Origin: Chryseobacterium gleum
GTDB taxonomy: Bacteria; Bacteroidota; Bacteroidia; Flavobacteriales_F; PHOS-HE28
Direction of reading: 5' to 3'
Assembly (NCBI GenBank): GCA_945872795.1
Contig: CAMCAZ010000004.1
Span: forward strand, 27,398 to 91,397
DNA length: 64,000 nucleotides
How positions within the stretch are numbered: the stretch's first letter is position 1; each line of letters opens with the position of its first letter. The notes beneath the pieces are model-generated. The model did not search any database. It saw only the letters and a program-made list of their open reading frames with translations, and was not told the origin of the DNA. Below are positions 1-8,581 of the stretch, piece by piece. The position numbers were made by a program, and so were the translations under genes.

Positions 1-135
1 CGCGAGAACCTGGCCTTCTTCGCCCACCGTGTGCCCGGATTGCTGGAAGTGTCGATCGGACACGCCCTCATCTGCGACGCCCTCCTGTTCGGTCTGGAGA
101 ACACGGTCCAACTCTATCTCCGGGAACTGCGATGA
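1..135 (+). CDS. pdxJ: Pyridoxine 5'-phosphate synthase, C-terminal end (partial)
   Basis: Only the last 44 codons are in the window; the reading frame is open from base 1 to a TGA at 133-135. The peptide contains EVSIGHALICDALLFGL, which matches the C-terminal signature of PdxJ, where the conserved serine-glycine-histidine segment helps close the phosphate site of this TIM barrel. PdxJ condenses 1-deoxyxylulose 5-phosphate with 3-amino-1-hydroxyacetone 1-phosphate in de novo vitamin B6 synthesis in the cytoplasm. The stop overlaps the start of the next gene (ATGA), so the two are probably co-transcribed. Confidence 0.88.
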   Translation, partial: RENLAFFAHRVPGLLEVSIGHALICDALLFGLENTVQLYLRELR

Positions 136-926
136 CCGTGGATCTGCACTATCGGCGCATGGGTCCCGAGGGTGCCACACCCTTGGTGGTGCTGCACGGC
201 CTTTTCGGCACCTCCGATAATTGGGGCACAGTGGGCAAGGAATTGGCCGAACCGGGCACGCTCGATGAACCGGCCTTCGATGTGTTGCTTGTGGACCTGC
301 GGGACCATGGTCGCTCGCCGCACACATCCAGCACCTCCTACCCCCTGATGGCCGCGGACGTGCATGCGCTCATCGAACGTCTGGGCCTTCGTGACGTGAT
401 CCTCGTGGGCCATTCCATGGGGGGCAAGACAGCGATGGTGTTCGCACAGCGATGGCCCGAGCTGCTTCGGCAATTGGTGGTGGTGGACATCAGCCCCCGA
501 GAGCATGCCAACAACCACGGCCACATCATCGAGGCCCTGCTCACGGCCGACCTTTCCCCCGGACGGACCCGCAAGGATGTGGAAGCGCACATCGCCGCAC
601 GCGTGAGGGAGCCCGGTGTGGTGCAGTTCCTGATGAAGAACCTGTTCTGGCAGACCGAGGAGCAACTGGCCTGGCGCGTGAATGCGACCCTGCTGGCCAG
701 TGAGCTCGATGCGATCCTCGCCGCCATCGGATCCGAGGTGGTGCGCGTTCCCACGCTCTTCATCCGCGGTGGGCAGAGCGACTACATCCTTCGTGAGGAC
801 CTGCCTGCCATCAAGGAGCAGTTCCCCAACAGCCGCGTGGAGACCATCCCTTATGCAGGACATTGGGTGCACGCCCAGGCACCCGATGAAGTGATCGGCA
901 TGATCCGTGCAACGCTTCGGCCATGA
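132..926 (+). CDS. Alpha/beta hydrolase, YbfF-like esterase
   Basis: A 264-residue alpha/beta-hydrolase without a signal peptide, so probably cytoplasmic. The oxyanion-hole strand reads VVLHGLFGTSDNW near residue 20. The nucleophile elbow GHSMGG places the catalytic Ser at residue 95. The likely acid is Asp217 (GQSD) and the base His244 (AGHW). The LHGLFG, VDLRDHGRS and GHSMGGK blocks are those of the YbfF/acyl-CoA-esterase group, but the physiological substrate cannot be read from sequence. It overlaps the pdxJ stop by 4 bp and the next gene by 4 bp, so it lies inside a pdxJ-led operon. Confidence 0.85.
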   Translation: MTVDLHYRRMGPEGATPLVVLHGLFGTSDNWGTVGKELAEPGTLDEPAFDVLLVDLRDHGRSPHTSSTSYPLMAADVHALIERLGLRDVILVGHSMGGKTAMVFAQRWPELLRQLVVVDISPREHANNHGHIIEALLTADLSPGRTRKDVEAHIAARVREPGVVQFLMKNLFWQTEEQLAWRVNATLLASELDAILAAIGSEVVRVPTLFIRGGQSDYILREDLPAIKEQFPNSRVETIPYAGHWVHAQAPDEVIGMIRATLRP

Positions 927-1552
927 AGCGCTGGGCCCTGATCCTGATCGTATGTCTGCCCTTCCGGGCCGCAGCCCAGGAGGATACGCTGTGGGTGCCC
1001 TACGCTGCAGGCATGGACCTGAACGACGGCCTCTACCGCAACTTCCAGGAGTTCCGTATGAACGCACCAGGCGTTCCCCTGGCACGACTGCGTGATGCAC
1101 AGGGCCATGCCGTCCACGATATCCGCACCCTCGTCAGCAAGCTCTATTGGCAGCCCGATACCGGTGCCCTGCAGGTGATACGGGCGGGCAACGTGTGGGG
1201 CTTCTGCCAGAACGACGTGATCTACATCGCTGCGGGTAACGGCTTCTACCGCATCGGTCTCATGGGCAGCTTGGGGCACATGGTGTATGAGGTCACCTAC
1301 CGGGATTGGGACCCCTACATGGACCCTTATGGTGGCGTTACACGCACCGCGTTGGCGCATCTCCTGCTGGACATGAACACGGGAGCATTCCTTGACTTCA
1401 ATGCGGGAGGCATGGCCGAGGCGCTCAAGGCCGACCCAGTGCTGCTCGATGAGTTCCTGGCCGTGCCTAAAAAGGAACGGAACAAGGACGCCACCCTCTT
1501 CCGCTTTCTACGCTTCTACAACGAGCGACATCCCCTGCTCTTTCCGCAGTGA
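923..1552 (+). CDS. Secreted protein of unknown function
   Basis: A 209-residue protein beginning with a clear Sec signal peptide (basic MKRW, hydrophobic core, cleavage near AAAQ). The mature part is probably periplasmic or surface-exposed. It has no lipobox, no C-terminal T9SS domain and no motif that I recognise. It is rich in aromatic residues (repeated WD, YR and FY pairs) and carries a charged, helical C-terminal part (KKERNKDATLFRFLRFYNERH). It overlaps the hydrolase stop by 4 bp (ATGA) and is the last gene of the pdxJ operon. Function unknown; a real gene by signal peptide, overlap and length. Confidence 0.7.
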   Translation: MKRWALILIVCLPFRAAAQEDTLWVPYAAGMDLNDGLYRNFQEFRMNAPGVPLARLRDAQGHAVHDIRTLVSKLYWQPDTGALQVIRAGNVWGFCQNDVIYIAAGNGFYRIGLMGSLGHMVYEVTYRDWDPYMDPYGGVTRTALAHLLLDMNTGAFLDFNAGGMAEALKADPVLLDEFLAVPKKERNKDATLFRFLRFYNERHPLLFPQ

Positions 1553-1619
1553 TCGGTGCACGACCCGCAGTTCACCGCAGCTTCACCCGGACATCACACC
1601 ACAGCACTTCAGGAAGGGC

Positions 1620-1627
1620 TATTTTCG
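1620..1627 (+). promoter_or_regulatory. Candidate -7 element (TATTTTCG) for the EEP nuclease gene
   Basis: TATTTTCG lies 22 bp before the ATG at 1650. It fits TAnnTTCG, a one-base variant of the Bacteroidota -7 consensus TAnnTTTG that recurs in this window. No clear -33 TTTG is visible. Confidence 0.4.
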
Positions 1628-1649
1628 GGCCCCCAACGACGCACGCACC

Positions 1650-2699
1650 ATGGCTATCCGCAATTCGATCGCACTCCTCGCTTCCATCGCGCTCTCCTTC
1701 ACGGTCAGCGCCCAGGAGGGCAAGCCGGAGTTCGTGCCTTCGTTGATCGGGTTCTTCAACATCGAGAACCTGTTCGATACCATCGACTCCCCCGATACCG
1801 ATGACCGGGAGTTCCTGCCCGAAAGTGGCAAGCAGTGGGGCACACAACGCTACCTGCGCAAGGTGGACAAGATGGGCCAGGTGATCGCCGCATTGGGCAG
1901 GGAACTCGATCCGCGCGGGGTGGCCATTCTCGGCCTGGCCGAGGTGGAGAACCGTTCCGTGGTGGAGGACCTCGTCGTGTCCGCGCCACTGAAGGAACGC
2001 AAGTATGCCGTGGTACATGACGACTCTCCCGATCGCCGGGGAGTGGACGTCGCCCTGATCCACGATCCCAAGCGCTTCAAGGTATACGCCCACAAGAGCT
2101 ACCGGCTGGTCACCCCATCGGACACCGCCTTCCGGACCCGCGACCAGTTGTTGGTGAGCGGTGTGTTGGACGGTGATACCACGCACGTCATTGTGGCCCA
2201 CTGGCCTTCCCGACGGGGCGGAGAGAAGCGGTCCATGCCGAAACGCATGGCCGCGGGAGAACTGGGCCGCCACATCGTGGATTCCCTCTTGGCGATCAAC
2301 GCCAACGCCCGTATTCTCTACATGGGCGACCTGAACGATGACCCGGTGAACAAGAGCATCACCATGGGCCTCCGCGCCATCGGTGAACCGGCCATGGCGC
2401 AGGGCGGAACGCTCTACAACCCCATGTATGCACCCTTCAAGAAAGGCATCGGTTCGCTGGCCTGGCGCGATTCGTGGAACCTCTTTGACCAGATCATCAT
2501 CTCTCCGGGTCTGGTGAGCGGCGCCGGTGGTCAATACAAGTACTACGGCGTCCGGGTGTTCAATGAGCCTTATCTGCGTCAGGAGGACGGCAATTTCGCG
2601 GGATACCCCAAGCGTACCTTCGTGGGTGATACCTACCAGGATGGATACAGCGATCACTTCCCGGTCTTCCTGATCCTGGTGAAGGAGCTGAAGAAGTAG
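1650..2699 (+). CDS. Exported endonuclease/exonuclease/phosphatase (EEP) family protein
   Basis: A 349-residue EEP-superfamily enzyme (DNase I / inositol-phosphatase fold) with an N-terminal signal peptide ending near VSAQ. The metal and active-site blocks are present: NIENLFDT (residues 37-44), LAEVENR (catalytic metal-binding Glu98), GDLNDDP near residue 227, and the C-terminal SDHFPVF with the catalytic Asp-His. It therefore probably hydrolyses phosphodiester or phosphoester bonds outside the cytoplasm; DNA, RNA and phospholipid remain possible substrates. The start at 1650 was chosen because it gives a clean signal peptide; the open frame extends further upstream without one. It faces the TonB-receptor/DUF5689 operon, an arrangement I recall as recurrent in Flavobacteria. 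Confidence 0.85.
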   Translation: MAIRNSIALLASIALSFTVSAQEGKPEFVPSLIGFFNIENLFDTIDSPDTDDREFLPESGKQWGTQRYLRKVDKMGQVIAALGRELDPRGVAILGLAEVENRSVVEDLVVSAPLKERKYAVVHDDSPDRRGVDVALIHDPKRFKVYAHKSYRLVTPSDTAFRTRDQLLVSGVLDGDTTHVIVAHWPSRRGGEKRSMPKRMAAGELGRHIVDSLLAINANARILYMGDLNDDPVNKSITMGLRAIGEPAMAQGGTLYNPMYAPFKKGIGSLAWRDSWNLFDQIIISPGLVSGAGGQYKYYGVRVFNEPYLRQEDGNFAGYPKRTFVGDTYQDGYSDHFPVFLILVKELKK

Positions 2700-3035
2700 C
2701 GCACAGCGCCTGGCGTGTTGCCCGTGTGCGACGCAGGCCTTGCGAGCAACGACGGATCGGACCTCGGTCCGGGATGGACCCACAGGGTCCTCGCGCACTT
2801 CGCTGCCGCCGTGGACCGTTCGGGCTGCCAGGTGCCCGTGTTCACCCGTAACGGTCCCCTCTGGATAGAGCCGAAGGAGCCTGCACGTCGCCACTGTCTG
2901 TGCATATATGCCTTCGGTTCAGCCGCCCCGGAATGTTGGTGGTCGTGCCCCCCCTTCAGCGCGAACGGACAGGCCCGGAACGCAGCGACCCGCGCACTGG
3001 TATCCAGGCGCGGGTCGCTGTGAAGGGGGGCAGGA
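2700..3035. other. Intergenic gap between convergent genes
   Basis: 336 bp between the EEP nuclease and the T9SS protein. I see no credible gene and no tRNA cloverleaf. The only structure is at the right end: a long nested inverted repeat between 2949 and 3030 (see the terminator entry). The short open frames here lack homology and codon bias. Confidence 0.7.
2983..3020. terminator. Strong hairpin between convergent genes, probable bidirectional terminator
   Basis: A perfect 13-bp inverted repeat (CAGCGACCCGCGC at 2983-2995, complement at 3008-3020) is extended inward by CTGG/CCAG with one bulged A, leaving a 3-base TAT loop. A second pair of arms, CCCCCCTTCA at 2949-2958 and its complement at 3021-3030, brackets it. 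There is no T-run on either side, so termination would depend on the stem or on Rho. Confidence 0.6.
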
Positions 3036-4409
3036 TCAGTGCTGAACGCTCAGACGGGTGCTCATCACCTCGTTCGCGTTGCGCAGGGTCATCACGTAGA
3101 TGCCTGTGGGCAGCGTGCTCACATCAAGCAACAAACGCTCGTTGCTGCTTACAGCGCTCAGTGCCACACGACCACTGGCATCGCTCAGGCTCAGCTCGGT
3201 GCGGCCGGTGATGCCGGACAGGTCCACGGTCACCACGCCGTTCGTGGGGTTGGGGAAGAGGCTCACCGTGTTGCCGGCCAGTTCATCCACACCCGTGCTC
3301 ACCTCGATGTCCGAGGCCATGCGGGGCTCCACCTTCCATTCGCCGAAGGTGAAGGTGATCACACCCCTCACCGAGTAGAACGTGCCCACCGTGGGGGTGG
3401 AGTCGTACATCAGGTCATCCACCAGGATATCACCCTGCCAGCTGGAACCCAGCCACTGAAAATTGTTGGTCATATCGGGCAGGTTCATGCACTCGATGTC
3501 GGCAACACGCACCAGAACACCTTCCCATTCTTCCTGTGCAGCATTGGCCGCGCTCAGGTTCTCGGCGGTGGGTTGTGGGTTTCCGGAGGAGGTCACCGTG
3601 GCGCTCACCAATGCGACGATCTCCGTGAGGCTGTTGAACTCGTCCACACGGCCCACCACGGTCACGTCATCGCCCATGGCGACGGGTGCTGCAGGGGCGC
3701 CGAACACGTAGATGCCGCTGAAGGCACCGGTGCCGTCCTGGATGAAGAAGCTGGTCACCGCTCCGGAGGTATTGGTCACCACGCCGGTGACGATGCCGCT
3801 GGTCTCCACCAGCACACCGTCCAGAGGCGATGCACCGTCGGGTGCGGTGGTGGTCTGGATCTCGGAGATGGTCGCCGGGGTGGGCACTTCAGGCTCACCG
3901 GCGGATATCACCACATCATCGATCACGATGTGCTCCGGGCCGGAGGTGTTGATCACCGAGAAGATGAACTCGCCTTCCGCGCTGCTGTTGGTGCAGGACA
4001 CGCTCTGGGTCACTTCCTGCCAGGTGGCGCCGTCGGTCAGCTCCACGTAGGGGTTGTAGGTGCCGTAGCCCGATCCCGTGGCGCGGCCGTCATAGATGTT
4101 GGTGCGGATCTGTCCGCGACCACGTACCCAGAAGGTGATGTCGTAGGTGGTTCCCGCCGTCACGGCCATGGGCTGCGTGGTGAAGCGCTTGTGCGTACCG
4201 GAGCTCAGTTGCAGGCGGACAGCGAAGGATCCGGCGTGGACGTTCTCGGTCTCCTGGAAAACGCTGTCCAAGGCGATGTTGGTGCGCAGTCCACCCATGT
4301 CGGTGGGGACGTTGTCCGTCCAGTTCTCGAAGCCGCTCTCGAAGACCGTCTGGGCCTGCATGGGCAGGGCCAACGCAGCCATGAGGCCTAATGCGTAGAA
4401 GTGTTTCAT
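3036..4409 (-). CDS. T9SS-secreted protein with carbohydrate-binding-like and DUF5689/OB-like domains
   Basis: A 457-residue exported protein. A signal peptide (MKHFYALGLMAALALPMQAQ) is followed by a jelly-roll, carbohydrate-binding-like domain (about 22-170, with ESGFENWTDN at its start). Next comes an OB-like region related to DUF5689 (about 178-345; ISEIQTTTAPDG, SFFIQDGTGAFSGIYVF, VRVADIECMN). It ends in a type A T9SS sorting domain (about 375-457; VSLFPNPTNGVVTVDLSG through GIYVMTLRN). It should pass the outer membrane by type IX secretion and be anchored or released. It is 41 bp downstream of the DUF5689 lipoprotein on the same strand, so probably the third gene of the TonB-receptor operon. 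OB-like domains suggest binding of nucleic acid or glycan, but this is inference. Confidence 0.8.
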   Translation of the reverse strand: MKHFYALGLMAALALPMQAQTVFESGFENWTDNVPTDMGGLRTNIALDSVFQETENVHAGSFAVRLQLSSGTHKRFTTQPMAVTAGTTYDITFWVRGRGQIRTNIYDGRATGSGYGTYNPYVELTDGATWQEVTQSVSCTNSSAEGEFIFSVINTSGPEHIVIDDVVISAGEPEVPTPATISEIQTTTAPDGASPLDGVLVETSGIVTGVVTNTSGAVTSFFIQDGTGAFSGIYVFGAPAAPVAMGDDVTVVGRVDEFNSLTEIVALVSATVTSSGNPQPTAENLSAANAAQEEWEGVLVRVADIECMNLPDMTNNFQWLGSSWQGDILVDDLMYDSTPTVGTFYSVRGVITFTFGEWKVEPRMASDIEVSTGVDELAGNTVSLFPNPTNGVVTVDLSGITGRTELSLSDASGRVALSAVSSNERLLLDVSTLPTGIYVMTLRNANEVMSTRLSVQH

Positions 4410-4450
4410 GATCCGTTGGTGTTAGTGTTCTGTTGAAGAGTCCGGAAGGG

Positions 4451-5737
4451 TCACTCGATGATTACGTTGTCCACCCTGAAGTTGGTCGTTTGTGCGTTCG
4501 GTCCGCTTCCGGTGTACCGGAAACCGATCACGAAGGGGCCGGAGTATCCCACAGGCAACACCGTGCCGAGGTCCACCGTGCCCGAGTTCACCCAGATCTG
4601 GTCCGCGGTGGCCGGTGTGGCGTAGCTGCAGGGAACGTTCTGCCAGTTGGCGGTGGCCAGGTTGGCGATGTTATAGTTGGTGCTGATCAACACGGCGAAA
4701 GGGTCGTGACCCGCCACACCGAACCCACGTTGCGTGCGGAAAGAGAGCGTCTTGCCGGGGGCGTAGGTCACGGGGGGCGAGATCAACCAGGTGATGTCGC
4801 TCGCATTGGAGGATTGGAAGGCAGTGGCCTGGGCGCAGAGGTCGCCGCTCACACTGTATCCCCTCCAGCGACGTGTTCCCACCTGGGGTGCGTTGATCCA
4901 GCAGTCGAGGTTGGTGATGTCGACGTTGGAGGTGGTGGTGGCGAAGTCCTCATCCACGCTCGTTGTGGCATCGCAAAGAGTGGGTAGAGGGTCGCAACGA
5001 TCGGGGTCGTTCAGCAGCACTTCGTTGATGTTACGGATGAAGAGCTGCATGTCCGGGTTAGTGGTGCCGAACTGGCCCACCACACCGATGATGCTGCCCT
5101 TGCCGGTGGGAAGCTGATCGCCGGCGAAATCGGCATAGCCGCTGGTGCGCACGATCAGTTCATTGTTGCAATCGCTCAGGTAGCGGTTCACCGTGGTCTG
5201 GCTCACAGCATCGGCATAGGTCTGCCCGATCTCGCTGAGCGCGAACTCCACACCTGTCACCCGCACCAGCTTGCCCTGCATGTCAGGGGTCACCTGGTCG
5301 ATGGTCACATCCTGCGGCAGCTTCACCACACCGGTGGCCTGCTTCACCACGTTGTTGTCCACGTCCACGCTGTCCAGCTGCATCATTCCCTGGTAAAGGC
5401 TCAACTTGGTGCCGGGGAGATAGATGCGGATGGAGTCGCCTTGGTACAGGCCGCCCGAGTTCACCAGACGCAGCTGGATCGCACCCGTGTGGTCCTGCAC
5501 ATAAACGTTCTTGTACAGGTTGCCGTTCTGCTCGTCGGCGGTCACCACGGCAAATACCGAGGAATCACCCGTGAAGCGACGTTGCTGCACACCTGCGGGG
5601 AGCAGGTCACGCAGTTCCTGCACGGTCAGCACTGAACCCGTGGGGAGCGTGCGCACTGGTGGCGTATCGAATTCCTTCTTGCAGCCTGCGATGAGCAACA
5701 CGGTGGCCGCGAAGGCGGCGATAATGCGAAGATCCAT
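4451..5737 (-). CDS. DUF5689 domain lipoprotein with C-terminal choice-of-anchor-J-like domain
   Basis: A 428-residue lipoprotein; the signal peptide ends in lipobox IAGC (Cys19), so it should sit on the outer membrane. Residues about 35-265 match the DUF5689 pattern (SVLTVQELRDLLPAG, FAVVTADEQNGNLYKNVYVQD, DSIRIYLPGTKLSLYQGMMQ), an OB-fold-like module common in Bacteroidota. Residues about 275-428 look like a choice-of-anchor J / cleaved-adhesin jelly-roll (WLISPPV, LSFRTQRGFG, FRVDNVII). It starts 28 bp after the TonB receptor stop on the same strand. Receptor plus lipoprotein suggests a surface-bound partner that captures a ligand for the receptor. The ligand is unknown; nucleic acid or a phosphorylated compound is a guess from the neighbouring nuclease. 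Confidence 0.82.
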   Translation of the reverse strand: MDLRIIAAFAATVLLIAGCKKEFDTPPVRTLPTGSVLTVQELRDLLPAGVQQRRFTGDSSVFAVVTADEQNGNLYKNVYVQDHTGAIQLRLVNSGGLYQGDSIRIYLPGTKLSLYQGMMQLDSVDVDNNVVKQATGVVKLPQDVTIDQVTPDMQGKLVRVTGVEFALSEIGQTYADAVSQTTVNRYLSDCNNELIVRTSGYADFAGDQLPTGKGSIIGVVGQFGTTNPDMQLFIRNINEVLLNDPDRCDPLPTLCDATTSVDEDFATTTSNVDITNLDCWINAPQVGTRRWRGYSVSGDLCAQATAFQSSNASDITWLISPPVTYAPGKTLSFRTQRGFGVAGHDPFAVLISTNYNIANLATANWQNVPCSYATPATADQIWVNSGTVDLGTVLPVGYSGPFVIGFRYTGSGPNAQTTNFRVDNVIIE

Positions 5738-5765
5738 GGGTAGGGTGTATCGGATATGGTTCGGG

Positions 5766-8345
5766 TCAGAAGCTGAAGGTCACCATGGCGAAGTAGTTCC
5801 GCCCGAAGAGGTAACTGTATTTGGGTGGGAAGCGGCCCACGTCCGTGCGCTCGTAGCGGGCTTGCTCAAAGCCGCCGATGCGGAAATCCTGATTGTCCAG
5901 CAGGTTGCTGATGGTGGCGTTCACCGCGATGCGGTAACCCTTCACCATCCAGCTCTTGCCTGCGAAGAGGTCGAGCGTGAAGTTCGCGTCGAGCTTCTCC
6001 TGCACCAGCAGTTCGTTCCACTGGGGGTCGCTATCCACGAAGTTGTCCAAGGCCTCGGCCGTGCGACGGTCCGGGTTGGGGTCCAGGTAGATGTCGTCGA
6101 AATAGTTCGCGTTCATGCCCACGAACCAGAACTTCGGCGAGTTGTAACGGAGGCCCAGGGAACCCGCGCTCTGCGGCATGCCGCCCACTTTGTATCCCTC
6201 CCAGTAGACCGTGCGGTCCGTGGCGAACACCTCCGGACTGTTATCCCGGGTGATGGTGGCGGTGGGGCGCGAGGAGTAGCGGTAGTCGCCCAATGCCAGC
6301 ACCGCGGTGGCCGACCAAGTGCTGGTGAGGTTGCCTTCCACACCCAGCTCAAGGCCCTGGTGGATCTGGTCCACACCGGTCATGGTGTAGTTCACCAGCG
6401 TCAGGTACTCATCATGGTAGAAGCTGCGCGACCAGATCTGATCGGTGATCTGTGCATAGTACAGTGTGGCGCGACCCTTGATGCGCGGTGCGCGGATGAT
6501 GTAGTTGATATCGCCGCTCAACGCCTTCTCGTTCGTGAGGTCGCCCACGGTGGTATGACGCGTGCGCGGGCTCACGAAGGCCGTGCGGGGATTGGGCGGA
6601 CGGTTCAGGTAGGCCATGTTGGCCGAGATGAATTGGCGACCGCTCAGTTTGTAGGTCGCTCCTCCCTTGAGACCGAAGTGGAAGAAATCCTCGCGCTGTG
6701 ACTCGCCGAAGGACTCATCCGGGAAACGGCCGTTCTGGTAGCGGCTGTCGCGCCAGAAGGTGGTGCGCGAGAATTCAAGGCCCACGTAGTAGTCCACGCG
6801 TTCCAGCTTCTTCTCGTACTGGCCGAAGAGGTTCATCAAGCGCGTGTGGATGTCGTAATCATACCCGAACATGTCCCCCTCCACCACGGTGCGGTTCACG
6901 TTGCTCAGGTCGTTCTGCGAGATGAGCGAATCATTGAAATCGCGATCGGCGAACTGGTCGATGTCCACCCAGAAATCACCGCCCAGCAGGTCATCCACCA
7001 ATTTGAAATAGTGCGTCTTCTGCTTGTTGTAGCTGCCACCCACGGTCAGGTGTGCATTGCCCTCGAGCTCGGTGGTATACACGGAGTTGATGCCGATCCG
7101 ACTGGGGTCCGCACGCTGCTCCTCCAGCACGTACTTGCTGCGGTTGCCGGTGAGCGGGTTGCCGGTACCGTTGGCGTTCTCCAGGGTGTACAGGTTCTTG
7201 CCGTTGGCGAAGTACAACTGGTCCCAATCGATCTGCCGGGCATTTTCGTCGTTCTGCCAGAGCGATGTGAGGCTCGCAGCCTGTGCAGGGTCGGTCTCCG
7301 TGTAGTAGCTTGGCAGGTAGCGATAGTAATCGGGCCTGGGGTCCTTGGCATCGAACCAGTTCAGGTTCGTCATCCCATCACGCCCGAACGTGTAGAACAA
7401 CGAAGTGCTGAGCTTGGCCTTTTCCGTGGGCTTGTAGATGTGCGTGGCCATGATCATCGGCTTGTGGTCGAAGCTCATCCGCGCATTGCGCTTCACGCCA
7501 TCCTGGTATCCCCAGTAAGGATTGTAATAGCTGTTGCCGGCCAGGTCGTAGGCCTCTTGGATCGCCAGACCCTGACGCCCCTGTACGATCGGCGCTCCCC
7601 AGGCCGACAGGCTCACGCTGTGCTGGTCGTTGATCCGCTTCTCGGCACCCAGGAAGTAGGCATAGGCATCGAAGGAGGTGCCCTCCACGTAGCCTTCCTC
7701 GGCCCAACGCTTGGACCCCGAGATGCTGAAGGCCCATCCGTTCTTCTGCATGCCCGTGTTGTAGGTGGCCATGATCCGGTTGCGGTAAGCCCGGTTCGTG
7801 GAGGCATAGGAGACCCTGAGGCCCTTGCGCAGGGTGCTGGGCTGCACACTGATCTCGGTGTACCCGCCGATGCTGCCGAAGTTGTAGCGCGATGGGCTGA
7901 CGCCGGCATGCACCTGGTTCCAGCGCGTGATGTCGTTCAGGCCGGCCCAGTTGGACCAACTGGCCCAGCCGCTTTCCAGGTCGTTCACCAGCACACCGTT
8001 GATGCTCACCAGCATGTTCTCCGAATCGAAGCCCCGTATCCGGAAACGCGCCTGGCCGAAGGTGAACCCCGCCGTGTTCGTGAACACATCCCGCGACGAC
8101 TGCAGGATGCCGGAAACATCCTGGTTGCCCAGTTCCGATTCAAGGTCGGTCGCCGTGATGGTGAACACTGGCAAGCGCGGCTCATTCCGGAACGTGGTGT
8201 CGATGGCTTCAACGCTCACCGTGTCAGGCTGCGCCATGGCAAAGGGTACCATGAACAGCCAAGCCATCAAGGCCAGCGCGTGGGTAAGGGAACGTGAAGA
8301 CTTGCCGCCGAGGCGTGCGGGCTCTTGGCCGGAATGATCTGCCAT
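5766..8345 (-). CDS. TonB-dependent outer-membrane receptor
   Basis: An 859-residue protein with a signal peptide (hydrophobic stretch ending FAMAQP), a plug domain (about 40-165; ITATDLESELGNQDVSGILQ, RFRIRGFDSENMLVSINGV) and a long beta-barrel ending in the typical aromatic C-terminus (YFAMVTFSF). It would bring a substrate through the outer membrane with TonB energy. It lacks the N-terminal carboxypeptidase-like domain of SusC proteins, so it is not a standard glycan SusC. The start at 8345 was chosen because it leaves a usual N-terminal region; an alternative ATG at 8435 lies 30 codons upstream, closer to the candidate promoter. It leads a probable operon with two DUF5689-like genes; the substrate is not evident. 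Confidence 0.88.
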   Translation of the reverse strand: MADHSGQEPARLGGKSSRSLTHALALMAWLFMVPFAMAQPDTVSVEAIDTTFRNEPRLPVFTITATDLESELGNQDVSGILQSSRDVFTNTAGFTFGQARFRIRGFDSENMLVSINGVLVNDLESGWASWSNWAGLNDITRWNQVHAGVSPSRYNFGSIGGYTEISVQPSTLRKGLRVSYASTNRAYRNRIMATYNTGMQKNGWAFSISGSKRWAEEGYVEGTSFDAYAYFLGAEKRINDQHSVSLSAWGAPIVQGRQGLAIQEAYDLAGNSYYNPYWGYQDGVKRNARMSFDHKPMIMATHIYKPTEKAKLSTSLFYTFGRDGMTNLNWFDAKDPRPDYYRYLPSYYTETDPAQAASLTSLWQNDENARQIDWDQLYFANGKNLYTLENANGTGNPLTGNRSKYVLEEQRADPSRIGINSVYTTELEGNAHLTVGGSYNKQKTHYFKLVDDLLGGDFWVDIDQFADRDFNDSLISQNDLSNVNRTVVEGDMFGYDYDIHTRLMNLFGQYEKKLERVDYYVGLEFSRTTFWRDSRYQNGRFPDESFGESQREDFFHFGLKGGATYKLSGRQFISANMAYLNRPPNPRTAFVSPRTRHTTVGDLTNEKALSGDINYIIRAPRIKGRATLYYAQITDQIWSRSFYHDEYLTLVNYTMTGVDQIHQGLELGVEGNLTSTWSATAVLALGDYRYSSRPTATITRDNSPEVFATDRTVYWEGYKVGGMPQSAGSLGLRYNSPKFWFVGMNANYFDDIYLDPNPDRRTAEALDNFVDSDPQWNELLVQEKLDANFTLDLFAGKSWMVKGYRIAVNATISNLLDNQDFRIGGFEQARYERTDVGRFPPKYSYLFGRNYFAMVTFSF

Positions 8346-8464
8346 GGAGAAGGTTGTGCGTGTACCGACCACCATGCCTGCGCATTCCGGAACAGCAGCG
8401 AGGGCTGCCTTCTCGTTCGTGCTTCGGTACGTCATGGGATCGGGTGCTGGAGCTTGATGGGCGG

Positions 8465-8472
8465 CAAAAGTA
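8465..8472 (-). promoter_or_regulatory. Candidate -7 element (TACTTTTG) for the TonB-receptor operon
   Basis: On the minus strand TACTTTTG is a full match to TAnnTTTG. It lies 29 bp before the ATG at 8435 and about 120 bp before the preferred start at 8345. This is the main argument for the longer N-terminus. Confidence 0.5.
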
Positions 8473-8550
8473 CGGTTCCGTCCCGGCCTCACGCTGTGTG
8501 CTGTGCGTTATATCCTTGAGCGATCGGACATTGACCCGTTCGCCGCCTTC

Positions 8551-8558
8551 TATCTTTG
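8551..8558 (+). promoter_or_regulatory. Candidate -7 element (TATCTTTG) for the GT2 gene
   Basis: A full match to TAnnTTTG, 23 bp before the ATG at 8582. An ATTG at 8530-8533 with a 17-bp gap may be a weak -33 element. Confidence 0.55.
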
Positions 8559-8581
8559 GCCGCCCAGCAGCCCGTCCCCTC

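Noticed and set aside
5511..6701. Open frame of about 396 codons on the plus strand
   Set aside because: Antisense to the TonB receptor and the DUF5689 gene start; no motif, and it crosses two real minus-strand genes.
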